A stretch of DNA of 54,129 nucleotides from Paraburkholderia panacisoli (GCF_008369935.1 NZ_VTUZ01000055.1:1-54129); one strand, 5' to 3'; positions 43,139 to 52,704 are shown, counted from the stretch's first letter. Made by a program: numbers and translations. The notes: generated by a model not told the origin, from the letters alone.

Positions 43139-44527
43139 TCACAACAGGAGCGCCTGCTGTAAAAGTTCCAGAGCTTTCAATTCGTCCAGTCGGCCCGTGC
43201 GTGCTTTACCTGCCAGCGTCTTGATCAATGCTTCCGCTATCGGTTCGATGCCAAGAAGATTGTCGAGGCTGGTTACAGAAGCTAGGGGGAGCGGTACCGG
43301 GCTTGGCTGTGGCCTTGCGGAAGCAGGCAACAACTCAACGGTTGCCGCGATGGCCGCGGGGGTCTCGCCAACACTTTCGTCGAGTGAGCGGCCGACAAGG
43401 TTGTCGTGGGAATCGCCGACATGAACTTCCGGGCTGAGAACGATCGACTCCTTTTCTTCTGCGACATCCGCTGAAACCGGTGAGGGGCTTTCCACACCGT
43501 TTGGAACGCCTGCACGCGCGCGTCGGGCGCGCCCCTTCGCATTGGCGAGCTTCCCTGAAACTTTGTCATTCGCCGCGACAGACGGCGTCTCGTGCTGTTG
43601 ACCCGACACGCGAGCCCGCGAAGCCGGCGTCAGCAGAAGCGCCACGGACTCCGGAATCTCGGCTTCGGTACGCGGCACGTCCAGCCAGCCCATCGGCAAC
43701 CCAAGTCGCTCGGTGAACCGGTTTGCTTCTACACTGTCCATGCGCTTCTTGCCATATAGCCGATGGGCCGTGTTTGACCCGGTCATCTCCATGACCACTC
43801 CGAGTCTTGCTTTCGATCCGTTGCGACTCGTGAGGACGTGGAGGTTGGCACGCCGGATGTTTTCCACCTCGGCATTCTCGCTTAGTGCCAGCGCTTGCTG
43901 CTGGGGCGCTTGACGGGACGTCCTGGCTTTCGACGGTGAAGCTTCTAGCGGTGCATGAGGTTTTACCTGCCCAGCCGTTTCGCTCCGGCGATTCTTCTGG
44001 GTTTCCGGCGATCCGCCAGCTACTTTCTTTGGCATTTGCACTTCCTCCGACAGACTGTCTTCAATAATTGGTTTCTGATCGACGGGCAGGGTAGAGGTCG
44101 GCTTGAGTGCTTCAGACGCTACTTCTGGTACGTCGTCCGTTTGAAGGAAGTCGAGCGGTGACTTCAGGCGAGCAATGGTCTCGGCCGCGAGCGCGGGATG
44201 GGGCTGGTCAAAAAAGCCATGCGGCAGCCCGAGCGTGGTTTCCATGTGAAATGCGGTCTCGGGCGTAAACCTCTCGCCCTTCATCAGTTCGGCCACTCGT
44301 GTCATGTTCGATTCGAGTGCTATCGCGATGTTCTCCGCGCCGACCGCATCGACCAGAAACTGAAACGATCGGGTTTTGAAAATGGAGGCTGTCTGGGCGG
44401 AGTCTCGAGGAGGCGCCTTCACATACTTCTGTCCCTGCCGGTTGGGCGGGGATTTCTTTACGTGGCGAGGTGGGTGTTGGCCGACGCTGTCCCGAGATCC
44501 CGCATATCGTCCGCGGGCTTGACTCAT
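43139..44527 (-). CDS. double-HTH protein, 462 aa, unknown function
   Basis: Two related segments of about 70 residues stand out. The first (about 52-115) has FLVDAVGAENIAIALESNMT, then RVAELMKGERFTPETAFHME and LGLPHGFFDQPHP. The second (about 228-295) has VVMEMTGSNTAHRLYGKKRM, then SVEANRFTERLGLPMGWLDV. Both look like Cro/C1-type helix-turn-helix folds ending in a LGLP-GWLD/FFDQ tail. They are joined by long disordered linkers rich in Ser, Pro, Lys and Glu, and the C-terminus is helical (LDELKALELLQQALLL). It may bind DNA as a two-headed regulator. The gene stands alone and is intact. Confidence 0.7.
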   Translation of the reverse strand: MSQARGRYAGSRDSVGQHPPRHVKKSPPNRQGQKYVKAPPRDSAQTASIFKTRSFQFLVDAVGAENIAIALESNMTRVAELMKGERFTPETAFHMETTLGLPHGFFDQPHPALAAETIARLKSPLDFLQTDDVPEVASEALKPTSTLPVDQKPIIEDSLSEEVQMPKKVAGGSPETQKNRRSETAGQVKPHAPLEASPSKARTSRQAPQQQALALSENAEVENIRRANLHVLTSRNGSKARLGVVMEMTGSNTAHRLYGKKRMDSVEANRFTERLGLPMGWLDVPRTEAEIPESVALLLTPASRARVSGQQHETPSVAANDKVSGKLANAKGRARRARAGVPNGVESPSPVSADVAEEKESIVLSPEVHVGDSHDNLVGRSLDESVGETPAAIAATVELLPASARPQPSPVPLPLASVTSLDNLLGIEPIAEALIKTLAGKARTGRLDELKALELLQQALLL

Positions 44528-44856
44528 AAAGTGGGGGCTCCATGCGATCGTTGATACTCTGAGTGCTGCAATTATAAATGAGGCGATGCTGACCCGGACG
44601 CGTCAGTTGCGTTATCCGTTGAAAATACTCACTACGTTTTTAAGGTGGAACCTTTGCGCTGCTTCGGTGTGATATATCCGGTGCCACAAGTCAATCAATC
44701 AGGAATACGAACAAAGTTATCTGGTGAAACGCTCGCTGCCACGGGCAGGAAAGATGGATGCGTATAACCCCCGGACCGGGCCCGAACCTGATTCATCGCT
44801 CGAACCCAACGGACCGGACCGCAATGTCCTGGTCGGGGCTTGACATCGTGCGGCAC
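44528..44856. other. intergenic region
   Basis: Upstream DNA of the double-HTH gene, with an AT-rich stretch at 44620-44720 that could hold its promoter. No gene seen. Confidence 0.35.
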
Positions 44857-45001
44857 TGGTCGAAATTTCGGAACGTCATCGCGCGTCGCGTTTCATGCCG
44901 TCGTCGAAAACCAGCGTGTCATGGATCTCGAGCCGGTGGTTCGAGCCAGGCATCGCCTCGCTCCGCGATAAACTCCTTGACGAGCATTCGCCCGACGATC
45001 T
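44857..45001 (+). repeat. 145-bp direct repeat, copy 2
   Basis: Same orientation as 39645-39789, offset 5212 bp. It stops at the same base pair (CGACGATCT), close to the end of the IS607-type element. Confidence 0.85.
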
Positions 45002-45059
45002 GCGAGAAGCCAGTCGCCGTACGTTCTCTGCGGCTGGCTCCAGCGCCGGAAAGGGCGTC

Positions 45060-45140
45060 CTCATGCTGTCACATTTCGACGCTAAGCTTTACCCCCTCGG
45101 TAGTCATCCCACCGGTGGTGGTTAGTCACCGAACCGCTCT
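45060..45140 (-). ncRNA. putative omega-RNA end of the IS607-type element
   Basis: After the tnpB stop the minus strand reads GGTGACTAACCACCACCGGT, then GGGATGACTACCGAGGGGG. The CCACC-ACC-GGTGG hairpin and its position resemble the guide-RNA scaffold at the 3' end of IS607 tnpB genes. Limits are approximate. Confidence 0.4.
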
Positions 45141-46339
45141 AAGCAGCCTGCACATTTCTGTGCAAAGCTGACTTTTTCTGCTTCACAGAGGCCGGTTTCA
45201 CGGTTGCCGAAGCATCCGCCAGAGCCTTCCTCTCCACAGAGTGCTGCGCCAGAGCTTGACGCCGAATGTTGATGGCCGCGTTCAGGTCGCGGTCCATCTT
45301 GAGCCCGCAGCCGCATTCGATGACGCGCTCGCTCAAGGTGATAGCGTGGATCGCGCCGCACCCCGAGCACGTCTTGCTGCTCGGATAGAAGCGGTCGATC
45401 ACGATCACCTGCGCGCCGGTCATCGCGGCCTTGTATTCGAGTTGGCGACGGAACTCAAAGAACCCTGCATCGGCGATGGCGCGCGCGAGCCTGCCGTTCT
45501 TCAGCATGCCCGAGACGTTCAGGTCCTCGATACCGATGGTCGAGTACTTCGTTGCGAGTGTCGTAGTCAGTTTGTGCAAAGCATCCTTGCGGACGTTCGC
45601 GATACGCAGGTGCAGCCGGGCGAGCTTGGCTTTCGCTTTGGCCCGGTTTGCACTTCCCTTCTGTTTGCACGACAGCGAGCGCGACAGGCGCACGATGCGC
45701 TTGTGCTCTGCGCGGTGCGGCTTGAGCGCGGGCGCGCCGCTGCCGTCGCTGAATGTTGCCAGCGTCCTGATGCCAAGGTCTACGCCGACCGCGCCGCGAT
45801 CCTCTGCGGCCTTCAGGCGTTCCTCAGTCTCCACGGCCAGCGCCACATACCATCCATCGGCCGTGCGGCTCACAGTCGCGCCCAGCACGCGGCCAGCAAA
45901 GCGCAATTCCTCGCGCATGCGAACGACGCCGCAACGCGGGAGTTTCACGGTCTTGCCGAGCACCTGCACGGCGTGACTGGACGCGTTCACGGGCCCATTG
46001 TCGGCGCGGAACGAGTTTGCGCTTGAAGCGCGGGTATCCGGGCTTCTGGCCGAGCTTCACGCGGCGGAAAAAGTGGTCGAATGCGAGCCCGACATTCATG
46101 ATTGCGACCTGCGGCGCGCACTTCGTTACCTCTGCCATCCACGGGAATTCGACGGCCTTGATCGCGTTCAGTTGCTTACGCAGCGCGGCCTCGTTCGGCT
46201 TTGCCCCCGCCTCGTATTGCCGCTTCCATTCCGCCAGCGCCCAGTTATAGGCGAACCGGGCCACGCCGCACGCGCGAGCGAAATACTTCGCTTGCTCTGC
46301 GGTCGGATCAAGGCGGATTTTATGGACGCGCACACTCAC
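45139..46339 (-). pseudogene. tnpB: TnpB nuclease of an IS607-type element, frameshifted
   Basis: An RNA-guided nuclease ancestor of Cas12. The GTG at 46339 overlaps the tnpA stop (GTGA). The first frame holds VRVHKIRLDPTAEQAKYFAR and GLAFDHFFRRVKLGQKPGYP, then loses homology near 46000. The second frame picks up at KTVKLPRCGVVRMREELRF. The catalytic acids are present: Asp in GVDLGIRT, Glu in IGIEDLNVSG and Asp in KMDRDLNAAIN. The zinc ribbon is CSGCGA and ECGCG. One frameshift thus separates two good halves. Unless corrected, the protein is inactive, although the RuvC half alone is open for about 280 residues. Confidence 0.85.
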
Positions 46340-46941
46340 CTGGCGGCGTCCTTGAGCGCGTCGAGAAGCTGCCTGTTCTTTTTGCTGCGCGAGCCGTACA
46401 AGCGCGCCGAGAACACCGTAATGATTTCGAGCACGTCCTTCGCGAGCTCTTCCTCGAACGACGGCTGATCGCCCTTGTGAATGATGACGATCTCGATGTT
46501 CTGCGCCGCGCACATGGCGAACACCAACTCGGAGCCGAAGCGCAGAAGGCGATCCTTGTGCGTAATGACGAGCCGCTTCATCTGCTTGCGCAGAATCATT
46601 TCGAGCAGTCTGTTCAAACCTTTCTTGTGGTAGTTCATGCCACTGCCAAGGTCTTTGATGACCTCGCAGCGCCAGCCTTTAGCGGCGCAGTAGCTTTCCA
46701 GCATCGCATGCTGACGCTCAAGGTCCGCCTTCTGGTCGTGCGACGAGACACGGGCATAGCAGACCGTCGGTACGTCCTCATTGCCGATACCGAGCAGATC
46801 CGAGACGGCGTAATAGCGCGTGCCGCCGGCTGTCTTGCGTGCGGGCAGCAGTTCGCCGGTCTCCTCCCACTTACGCAGGGTGGAGATTGCGACGCCGAGC
46901 ATCGTTGCTGCTTCACCAATCTTCACAAGTCTCTTTTCCAT
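46336..46941 (-). CDS. tnpA: IS607-family serine recombinase TnpA, 201 aa
   Basis: A complete IS607 transposase. N-terminal MerR-like HTH (VKIGEAATMLGVAISTLRKW), then the serine recombinase domain with the nucleophile in CYARVSSHDQK (Ser66/67) and the Arg-rich support in GLNRLLEMILRKQMKRLVIT. It ends with FSARLYGSRSKKNRQLLDAL. IS607 enzymes move through circular intermediates with little target preference and leave no target duplication. The frame is intact, so this part may be active and could also mobilise the element with its broken tnpB. Confidence 0.94.
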   Translation of the reverse strand: MEKRLVKIGEAATMLGVAISTLRKWEETGELLPARKTAGGTRYYAVSDLLGIGNEDVPTVCYARVSSHDQKADLERQHAMLESYCAAKGWRCEVIKDLGSGMNYHKKGLNRLLEMILRKQMKRLVITHKDRLLRFGSELVFAMCAAQNIEIVIIHKGDQPSFEEELAKDVLEIITVFSARLYGSRSKKNRQLLDALKDAAR

Positions 46942-47048
46942 AAGAAAAGATTAGAGCAGATTGCTGGAGATAAGTGAACTCAGTTGCCATCCCCCGTCAC
47001 CGCAAACGCTGACGAGCAGCATTTCTTTCTCTCCGTCAGGACCATCCC

Positions 47049-47243
47049 GTGCTAAGCGCCCACGAATTTGCAACATTGATGCTGGTCAAGGACTCCGCGG
47101 ATCAGATTGCCGATCGGGAAGAGCTGGGTACGTTGCTGGAGCGTCAGCTTGTCGCACTCGAGCGACTTGCTGGTGGCGCAGTGCGTGCCCGCGTCACGGC
47201 GCACGGCGAGTCTCTTCTTCGCAGCCTTGCTTTTCTCCATTGA
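47049..47243 (+). CDS. small hypothetical protein, 64 aa
   Basis: Starts with GTG (LSAHEFATLMLVKDSADQI) and is almost all helix, with RAELxxLLERQLVALERL-like amphipathic turns, ending LLRSLAFLH. It looks like a short coiled-coil protein common on Burkholderia replicons. I do not know its role. Its upstream part touches the IS607 end. Confidence 0.5.
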   Translation: MLSAHEFATLMLVKDSADQIADREELGTLLERQLVALERLAGGAVRARVTAHGESLLRSLAFLH

Positions 47244-47306
47244 CGGAAGAAATCCGTCGGGTGCCTCTGAAACCTTCTACCCGCCCGACTGTCAGGCGGT
47301 AGGGCT

Positions 47307-47927
47307 TCAACGCAGCGCTTCCAGACGGCGTTGGCAGCGTTTGTCATCTCCACCGCGTCGATAGCTCTGCATGGCCTTGGTGCGGTCCGGGACAACGTTC
47401 CTGTCTTCTGCACCCCACACGCCCTCCCAGAAAAGTCCGAGATTGTGTGCAGATGTTTTGTGCCCCAATTCAATCGCCTGCTCGTAGAGCGAGCGCGCAC
47501 GGCTCACATCCGCATCCATGCCTCGCCCCAGTCGGGCGCTGTCGCCCAGTGCGGCGGCGGCCATGCCGCGCAGACGACCGTCCGCGGTCTCATCCTTCAT
47601 CACATCTTCAAGAATCACGTTACCTCTTTCAAAGTCCGCGTCGCCTCCTGTTGGTGTGACGAGGGATATGGCCATGGCCATTCGCCAGGCTGGATGGCGG
47701 TTCGCGCCAATGCGCTCGAGTAACCAGCGGCCTAGATACGGTGCGCGGCTTAACCTGCTGGTGAGAAGTGCATTGGCGATCGCGGCGAGTGACTCCGGTG
47801 AAAGGAATCCAATCTTGTTTGCCGCGACAACGTGGCGGGAGAACTTTTCGACATCCAGTGTGGGGTCGGCGTGGCGTAACTGATGCCATTCACGCTCGAT
47901 TGTCCCCACCCAGCTTTCCATTTGCAT
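47307..47927 (-). CDS. Sel1/TPR-like repeat protein, 206 aa
   Basis: Soluble helical protein. The C-terminal half has SEL1-like repeats: RGMAAAALGDSARLGRGMDA, then VSRARSLYEQAIELGHKTSA and HNLGLFWEGVWG. These usually mediate protein contacts. The first half (about 1-100) is helical too, with LLERIGANRHPAWRMAMAIS. No signal peptide. Such proteins can be effectors, adaptors or part of toxin systems. The neighbours give no hint. Confidence 0.65.
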   Translation of the reverse strand: MQMESWVGTIEREWHQLRHADPTLDVEKFSRHVVAANKIGFLSPESLAAIANALLTSRLSRAPYLGRWLLERIGANRHPAWRMAMAISLVTPTGGDADFERGNVILEDVMKDETADGRLRGMAAAALGDSARLGRGMDADVSRARSLYEQAIELGHKTSAHNLGLFWEGVWGAEDRNVVPDRTKAMQSYRRGGDDKRCQRRLEALR

Positions 47928-48478
47928 GGTGAGCGATCCCTTGGTGAAGAGTGCACCTCATTCTAGCTCACCTTTCGCTGATTGCAACCGGGCTTGAGGT
48001 GCGGCTTCGTAACAAATGTGTCCGCGCCCATGGTGCACGGAATGCGCCGAATCTGTAGAAAGCCTGTGATGCTCTGTTGTGAAAATGTACGTTGGCTAGA
48101 GGGTTCACGGCCGGGTCCAACTGCCTTGACGATTCGTTACGGGAGGCCGGGACCGCTGCGACAGTGCCGCTCGCGTGACGGTGTCATGATGCTGGAGGTC
48201 GTTTGCGACCTCCGCCCGCCGTCCTTCGACGAGGCGGAAGGAGAAGCGGAATGATGTGACTGGCCTCGGCATCCGGACGTTTCGTCGGTGCATTGAAGGT
48301 GCGTTGAAACAGGCCGCGAGGCCTGCGGGAAAAGGCTGTCCGTCCCATGACACAGGGTGAAATAACTTCTGTGTAGCCGCTCGCGCGCACCCTGTCTAAA
48401 GTGCGCCTATCGGATGCGACGCAATGACCGAACGCCACCGCAGACGATACTCCCGCCACAAACCGTTATGGCATCGTC
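47928..48478. other. intergenic region
   Basis: Between a minus-strand gene start and the plus-strand desaturase-family gene. Divergent promoters are expected. Only shadow frames were seen. Confidence 0.35.
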
Positions 48479-49390
48479 ATGGAATCCTTCACAGAACTTC
48501 TCCTTTTCGTCACGGGCGTCGTCGTCGTCATCTCACTGATCGAAGCAGTCGTGCTCAGCCGCAACAAGAATGCCGCCACATCATTTGCATGGTATGAGGT
48601 GTGGATTTCCCTGTTCGACCTAGCTGTGCGCCGATTGATGGCCCTGCTGCCGGTCTCGCTTGCGACACCTCTTTTCAGCTTCGTCTACGACCATCGCATC
48701 TTTACGGTCGAGATCAATAGCGCGCTGATGGTGTTCGCGCTCTTCATCGGGCTGGAGTTCTGCTACTACTGGTATCACCGTGCGTCGCATCGGGTACGCT
48801 TCTTCTGGGCCACGCATGCCGTGCACCATTCGCCGAACCAGCTGACGCTTTCAACCGCGTACCGTCTCGGTGTGACCGGCAAGCTGACGGGCACGACGCT
48901 CTTCTTCGCGCCGCTTGTCTGGCTTGGGATCAAGCCAGAGGTCGTGATGCTGACGCTCTTCCTTAATCTGATGTATCAGTCCTGGTTGCACACCACGTAC
49001 ATTCCCAAACTCGGCTGGTTCGAATATGTGTTCAATACGCCGTCTGCGCACCGGGTGCACCATGCGTCGAACGTCGATTACCTGGACGCGAATTACGGTG
49101 GCGTGCTGATCATCTTCGACCGGCTGTTCGGCACCTACGTCGAAGAACGCGCCGACGAACCCTGCCGCTACGGTCTCGTGACGCCGACCACGTCGCGCAA
49201 CCCCTTCGTCGTCGAGTTCGAACACTGGGCCACGTTGATCCGCGATGTCGTCAAGGCGAAGAGCCCGTGGATCGCAATCAACCACGTGATCCAGCCGCCG
49301 GGCTGGCTGCCGAACGGCGGAGGCGAAATGACGGAAGAGCTGCGCCGCAAGAGCAAAGAACCTAACGCGTGCAAAGTCGCCAGTGGCTAA
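48479..49390 (+). CDS. sterol desaturase / fatty acid hydroxylase family protein, 303 aa
   Basis: A membrane di-iron oxygenase of the FA_hydroxylase family. Hydrophobic segments occur near 5-28, 52-72, 80-98 and 140-165. The histidine boxes that bind the two irons are HRASH (100-104), HAVHH (113-117) and HRVHH (191-195), with a further His171. The enzyme should hydroxylate or desaturate a lipid, using O2 and an electron carrier. Length and frame are intact. It stands alone with a strong terminator after it. The lipid substrate is not known. Confidence 0.92.
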   Translation: MESFTELLLFVTGVVVVISLIEAVVLSRNKNAATSFAWYEVWISLFDLAVRRLMALLPVSLATPLFSFVYDHRIFTVEINSALMVFALFIGLEFCYYWYHRASHRVRFFWATHAVHHSPNQLTLSTAYRLGVTGKLTGTTLFFAPLVWLGIKPEVVMLTLFLNLMYQSWLHTTYIPKLGWFEYVFNTPSAHRVHHASNVDYLDANYGGVLIIFDRLFGTYVEERADEPCRYGLVTPTTSRNPFVVEFEHWATLIRDVVKAKSPWIAINHVIQPPGWLPNGGGEMTEELRRKSKEPNACKVASG

Positions 49391-49408
49391 TGCCACGGTG
49401 GAAAGCGG

Positions 49409-49435
49409 AAGGCGCATGTTGCAGACATGCGCCTT
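49409..49435 (+). terminator. terminator of the desaturase-family gene
   Basis: AAGGCGCATGT, loop TGCAG, ACATGCGCCTT, then GCTGCGTTTT. Perfect 11-bp stem, 18 bp after the stop. Confidence 0.85.
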
Positions 49436-50149
49436 GCTGCGTTTTCAGGTTTCAATCCCGCATTCGGGATAATGCGACCTGTGGATCGATGGTCTGATGG
49501 TCGCGGGCTTTGCCGTGCATCTGGCGAGAACCTCTGACATCAAACGGCACCAAGGCCGAAATTTCGTCGGTGACGAACGCGATGCCGTGTTTCTCGTGCA
49601 TATCATCCGGGTTCTAACTGGCAAATTGGTTGCGGTGAGTTCAGATGAAGCCCCAAACTGCGATACAGCAGGCGTCGCTGTTCGGACTCTTCGCGTTGCT
49701 CGACATTACGCCAGGAATGTCGTGTTAAGCAACCAAAACTGAATGTCAAATCAAATGTGCTCTTTTGGTCGGTTTTTGAACAGCTATTTTCACATTTGAG
49801 CAAGCCGGCGAAGCCGGCGCGTCAGACCTTCGAGTGTGTGCATCTCTGGAACCGCCCATCGGGCGGCTGTCCACGCCCTTGTGGTGTGGGCAGCAGAGTT
49901 GTACATACGGGGAAGCCGTCATGCTGAGGAATCGCGTGGCCCCAAATGCTGTATCCCTTGTACGTGTCCGGTTCCATTTTCGGTCTGTGCCTGGAACGAA
50001 TCCGCGTATCAATTTGAGAGTGAACTGTTACATCGCCTCCAGATTTTGGCAACAACGGGAGATGCGTATTGAACCGTCATTGCAGAAGTAAATAGCTGCT
50101 CGGGCCGCGCATCGCCTTCATCGTTGAGTTCATGCTCTACGACCGCGCG
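49436..50149. other. region without an intact gene
   Basis: Short frames only. A small GCCGGC-GAA-GCCGGC hairpin is at 49804-49818. Two plus-strand stretches (around 49560-49740) look faintly coding but have no recognisable content. Confidence 0.35.
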
Positions 50150-50515
50150 AGCGATTTCACGCGCCTCGGCGACAACTTCAATCCGCTCAAGCCAGCTTGC
50201 CGTCAGTCCGTTCCGTTGCAGCCAGATAGCTATTGCGCGACGAAATTCGCCGTAGAAGGCATCACCGAGTGCTTGGCCATCGAGGTCGCCCCATTGGGAA
50301 TTCATGTGACGGTAGCGGAACCAGGGTACTTCAGCACTGAGTAACACAGCGGCAATTCCGTCAAATACGCAAAAGTAATCGACGCATATGGTGCAACGGC
50401 GGGGGCTACGCGTGAAGCAACGGTCGCTGTCAATGGAAAAGAGGCCAACGACCCGAAGAAGCCGGCGCAGGCACCTATCACGCTCGCCAACGCCGATACG
50501 CCGCCGTTGCACTTG
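50150..50515 (+). pseudogene. C-terminal remnant of a short-chain dehydrogenase
   Basis: The frame reads SYCATKFAVEGITECLAIEV then HVTVAEPGYFSTE. This is the SDR YxxxK region and the strand after it, with a Cys between Tyr and Ala. After an early stop, another frame continues family-like: YAKVIDAYGATAGATREATV, then PKKPAQAPITLANADTPPLH. The cofactor-binding half is missing and there is at least one frameshift. Dead gene. Confidence 0.75.
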
Positions 50516-50704
50516 CAATGCTTTGAAGACCGGATTGCAGTAACTTGTCCGGTTCCCCAACGTACGGCAGAGATACACTATCAGATGACACAAGACGGAG
50601 TTCGAGATGCAGGGAAGACTCAGGCAGTAGTTGATGCAAGGTGGGCGCCGAAGGGGGAACAGCGCATGACGTCCTTCCATCAAGGAGTCAACGAGGAGCA
50701 AGAC

Positions 50705-51022
50705 ATGGAACTTAAATGTGTTGTGGCGGTTGTTCGGCCGGACGTTCTGCAAACTCTGGAAAAGAGGCTCGGCGCTATTGATATCCACGGCATAACCGTT
50801 AGCAAGGTAAAAGGGTTCGGCGTGCATCCGAAGCAGTTTGCCGATGATTGGACGACCGAGCACATCAAAATCGAAATTTTCGCCCAGGCATCGGACGTTG
50901 AAACCCTTGTAAGAGCAATCATGGATATCGCGCACGTCGGGCCGGCCGGAGACGGCATAGTCGCGATTATTCCCGTCGAAAGGTTTTTCCGCGTCCGCAC
51001 GCAGTCTGAGGCAATACCTTGA
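50705..51022 (+). CDS. PII-like signalling protein, 105 aa
   Basis: Follows the ferredoxin-like PII fold: MELKCVVAVVRPDVLQTLEK, then ITVSKVKGFG, HIKIEIFAQASDVETLVRAI and a C-terminal GDGIVAIIPVERFFRVRT. This aligns with GlnB/GlnK throughout. The segment between GFG and IKIEI is about 14 residues, against about 21 in E. coli GlnB, and has no tyrosine at the uridylylation position. The conserved Lys after GDG is Ile. It is therefore a divergent PII-like protein, perhaps binding a different nucleotide or partner. A weak CAAGG-like site lies before the ATG. No ammonium transporter gene is near. Confidence 0.75.
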   Translation: MELKCVVAVVRPDVLQTLEKRLGAIDIHGITVSKVKGFGVHPKQFADDWTTEHIKIEIFAQASDVETLVRAIMDIAHVGPAGDGIVAIIPVERFFRVRTQSEAIP

Positions 51023-51373
51023 CCTGCCTGACGGCTTCACGCCGATGGTCCTGAGTGCGGTCGCCCTGGCTCTGGCACGGGAGGCCGAAAAAGACAACGT
51101 TGCAGACTGGGTCCGTGCGTTGCTCGATGAAATGAGCCGGTCTTGTCGCCGGCCATTCCATCGGAGCTTTAAATGGCACACGAACAGCATCAACCTCGCA
51201 TCTCGGCCTTCGACGCGTGAGCGACGGCTTGCAACCACTGCTCTACGGCAACAGCCCGTACTGTTTTGTGCAAGAAGAAGCTCAGGCTTTTGTCTTGAGG
51301 GTGCTGTCGCCAGGGCCGAGTTCGGGCCCTCGGGAATCTGGAATCTGCGGTAGACGCCGCGAGCAGAAGTGCG
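51023..51373. other. intergenic region
   Basis: No recognisable gene. Overlapping GC-rich frames only. Confidence 0.3.
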
Positions 51374-51694
51374 TCAGGACGTCGACCCTGGCTGGGGCCA
51401 AGGCCAACCCTTCTTCTCGTCGGGCGCATCCCACTCAGCGGGCGGCACGGCCTCGACCGATGCTTCGACCGGACTCGCTTCTTCAGCGGCAACGTGCACC
51501 GCTTCGTCCGAGACGCTTCTTTTCATCTCGGGAAGCCCGGTCCCAAACCATCCCACTTTCTTCTGCATATGGGCGACATACGTCTTCCAGGCGTCAGGGT
51601 TGCCATCAAAGAGGTCGTGCTGGCAGCTATCTCCACTCGCTGCGTCCCTAGCTGGAAATGTACCGTCTCGGCGCAACGCCTCTTTCCGTCGCAT
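51374..51694 (-). CDS. hypothetical protein, 106 aa
   Basis: ATG at 51694 lies two bases past the stop of the small gene upstream (TGAGATG), which suggests coupled translation. Starts MRRKEALRRDGTFPARDAAS, has DGNPDAWKTYVAHMQKKVGW in the middle and an acidic, Pro/Ala-rich end. Soluble, no known domain. A longer frame to 51823 runs through the upstream gene and is less likely. Confidence 0.5.
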   Translation of the reverse strand: MRRKEALRRDGTFPARDAASGDSCQHDLFDGNPDAWKTYVAHMQKKVGWFGTGLPEMKRSVSDEAVHVAAEEASPVEASVEAVPPAEWDAPDEKKGWPWPQPGSTS

Positions 51695-51695
51695 C

Positions 51696-51866
51696 TCATC
51701 CCGGCGCGTCTTCGTCGACCAATGCGTCTTGGTCCTCTGACTGCAAGACCGGAGCAGCGCTGTCGGGCACTGGCGAGCCAGACGAGTTCGGGGTGTCTCC
51801 TGGTCGCTCATCTTTATCATCATCGCGGCCCGTGTCGCGTGTCTGTCTCTTTCGATGATTCGTCAT
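51696..51866 (-). CDS. small acidic hypothetical protein, 56 aa
   Basis: ATG at 51866 has a strong GGAGGAAATC site directly upstream. The protein starts MTNHRKRQTRDTGRDDDKDE and continues with Ser, Pro, Asp and Glu: highly charged and probably disordered. The strong start site and the coupled next gene support it as real. Family not recognised. Confidence 0.55.
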   Translation of the reverse strand: MTNHRKRQTRDTGRDDDKDERPGDTPNSSGSPVPDSAAPVLQSEDQDALVDEDAPG

Positions 51867-52704
51867 GATTTCCTCCGTGAGGGAGGCAGCGACCCAAACG
51901 GACTGGGTGCTGCGTGTGCGGCTGTCCGACAGGCGGCGGCCGCGTCGTATGCCGCTTGTCGGGGACAGAACTCTTAAATGTCAGTCATGTACTCCTGAAA
52001 GGTTGATGCCTTTGGACGCGCAACACGCATGCCACGACGACCGTTGTTTGCAAATCGCATGCAGTGCCTGATGCCAGTGCATGCGACGGCTGCTGGCTCG
52101 TGCCGACGCAGTCGAAGTCCAAGGTTCAGCAAGGCTTAACTCGGTCGGTAAATTTATATGCCACCTGCCCCCTGTCAGTGAACAATCTCTCTCCATAAGT
52201 TGGCGTGCAACAGTTATCGCCCTGGATTCTCGCCAGCTCACTTGCATTCTGTAGACGGTATGTTGACCGCCTTGAAGATGGACAGCAGCGTCCAGGGAAC
52301 CTCCTGCAGTGCGGCGCAGCGGCATTCGCATGCCAGTGCGCGGACCTTCGCTCTTGCTCGCAATAGTTCCTGGGACGGCCAACCGCGAACGGTAAAATTG
52401 AGGAACCTTTGCGAGGGTCATCAGCGGCACGGGAATTGCGCGAATCAACGCAGCGGCGGTTGCACCGACCCGGGTCGCAACTGGGCGCTTTGCTCACGAG
52501 GGCGACCATCATGCGAGTTGCTACGCAGGATTACCGTTATCGGTATTCATTTTGAGTTTGTCTGGCGCCGCCTATGCGCAGGGTGCGGGCACAAGTGGTG
52601 CTGGGGGCTCCGGTGCAGGTCAGGGCGGCACCGAAATGGGAACGCCGAGTTATGGCTCCGCTGGGCGGTCGACGGCGGGGCTCCTCTTCAGCGTCCGGTT
52701 TATG
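51867..52704. other. region without an intact gene
   Basis: A plus-strand frame near 52530-52680 reads like the end of a signal peptide and a Gly/Ser-rich tail (VFILSLSGAAYAQGAGTSG) but has no start codon. It may be the remnant of an exported protein. Nothing else could be assigned. Confidence 0.35.

Noticed and set aside
45241..46026. 261-aa plus-strand frame opposite tnpB
   Set aside because: The minus strand carries the RuvC acids and zinc ribbon of TnpB; the plus frame is an antisense artefact.
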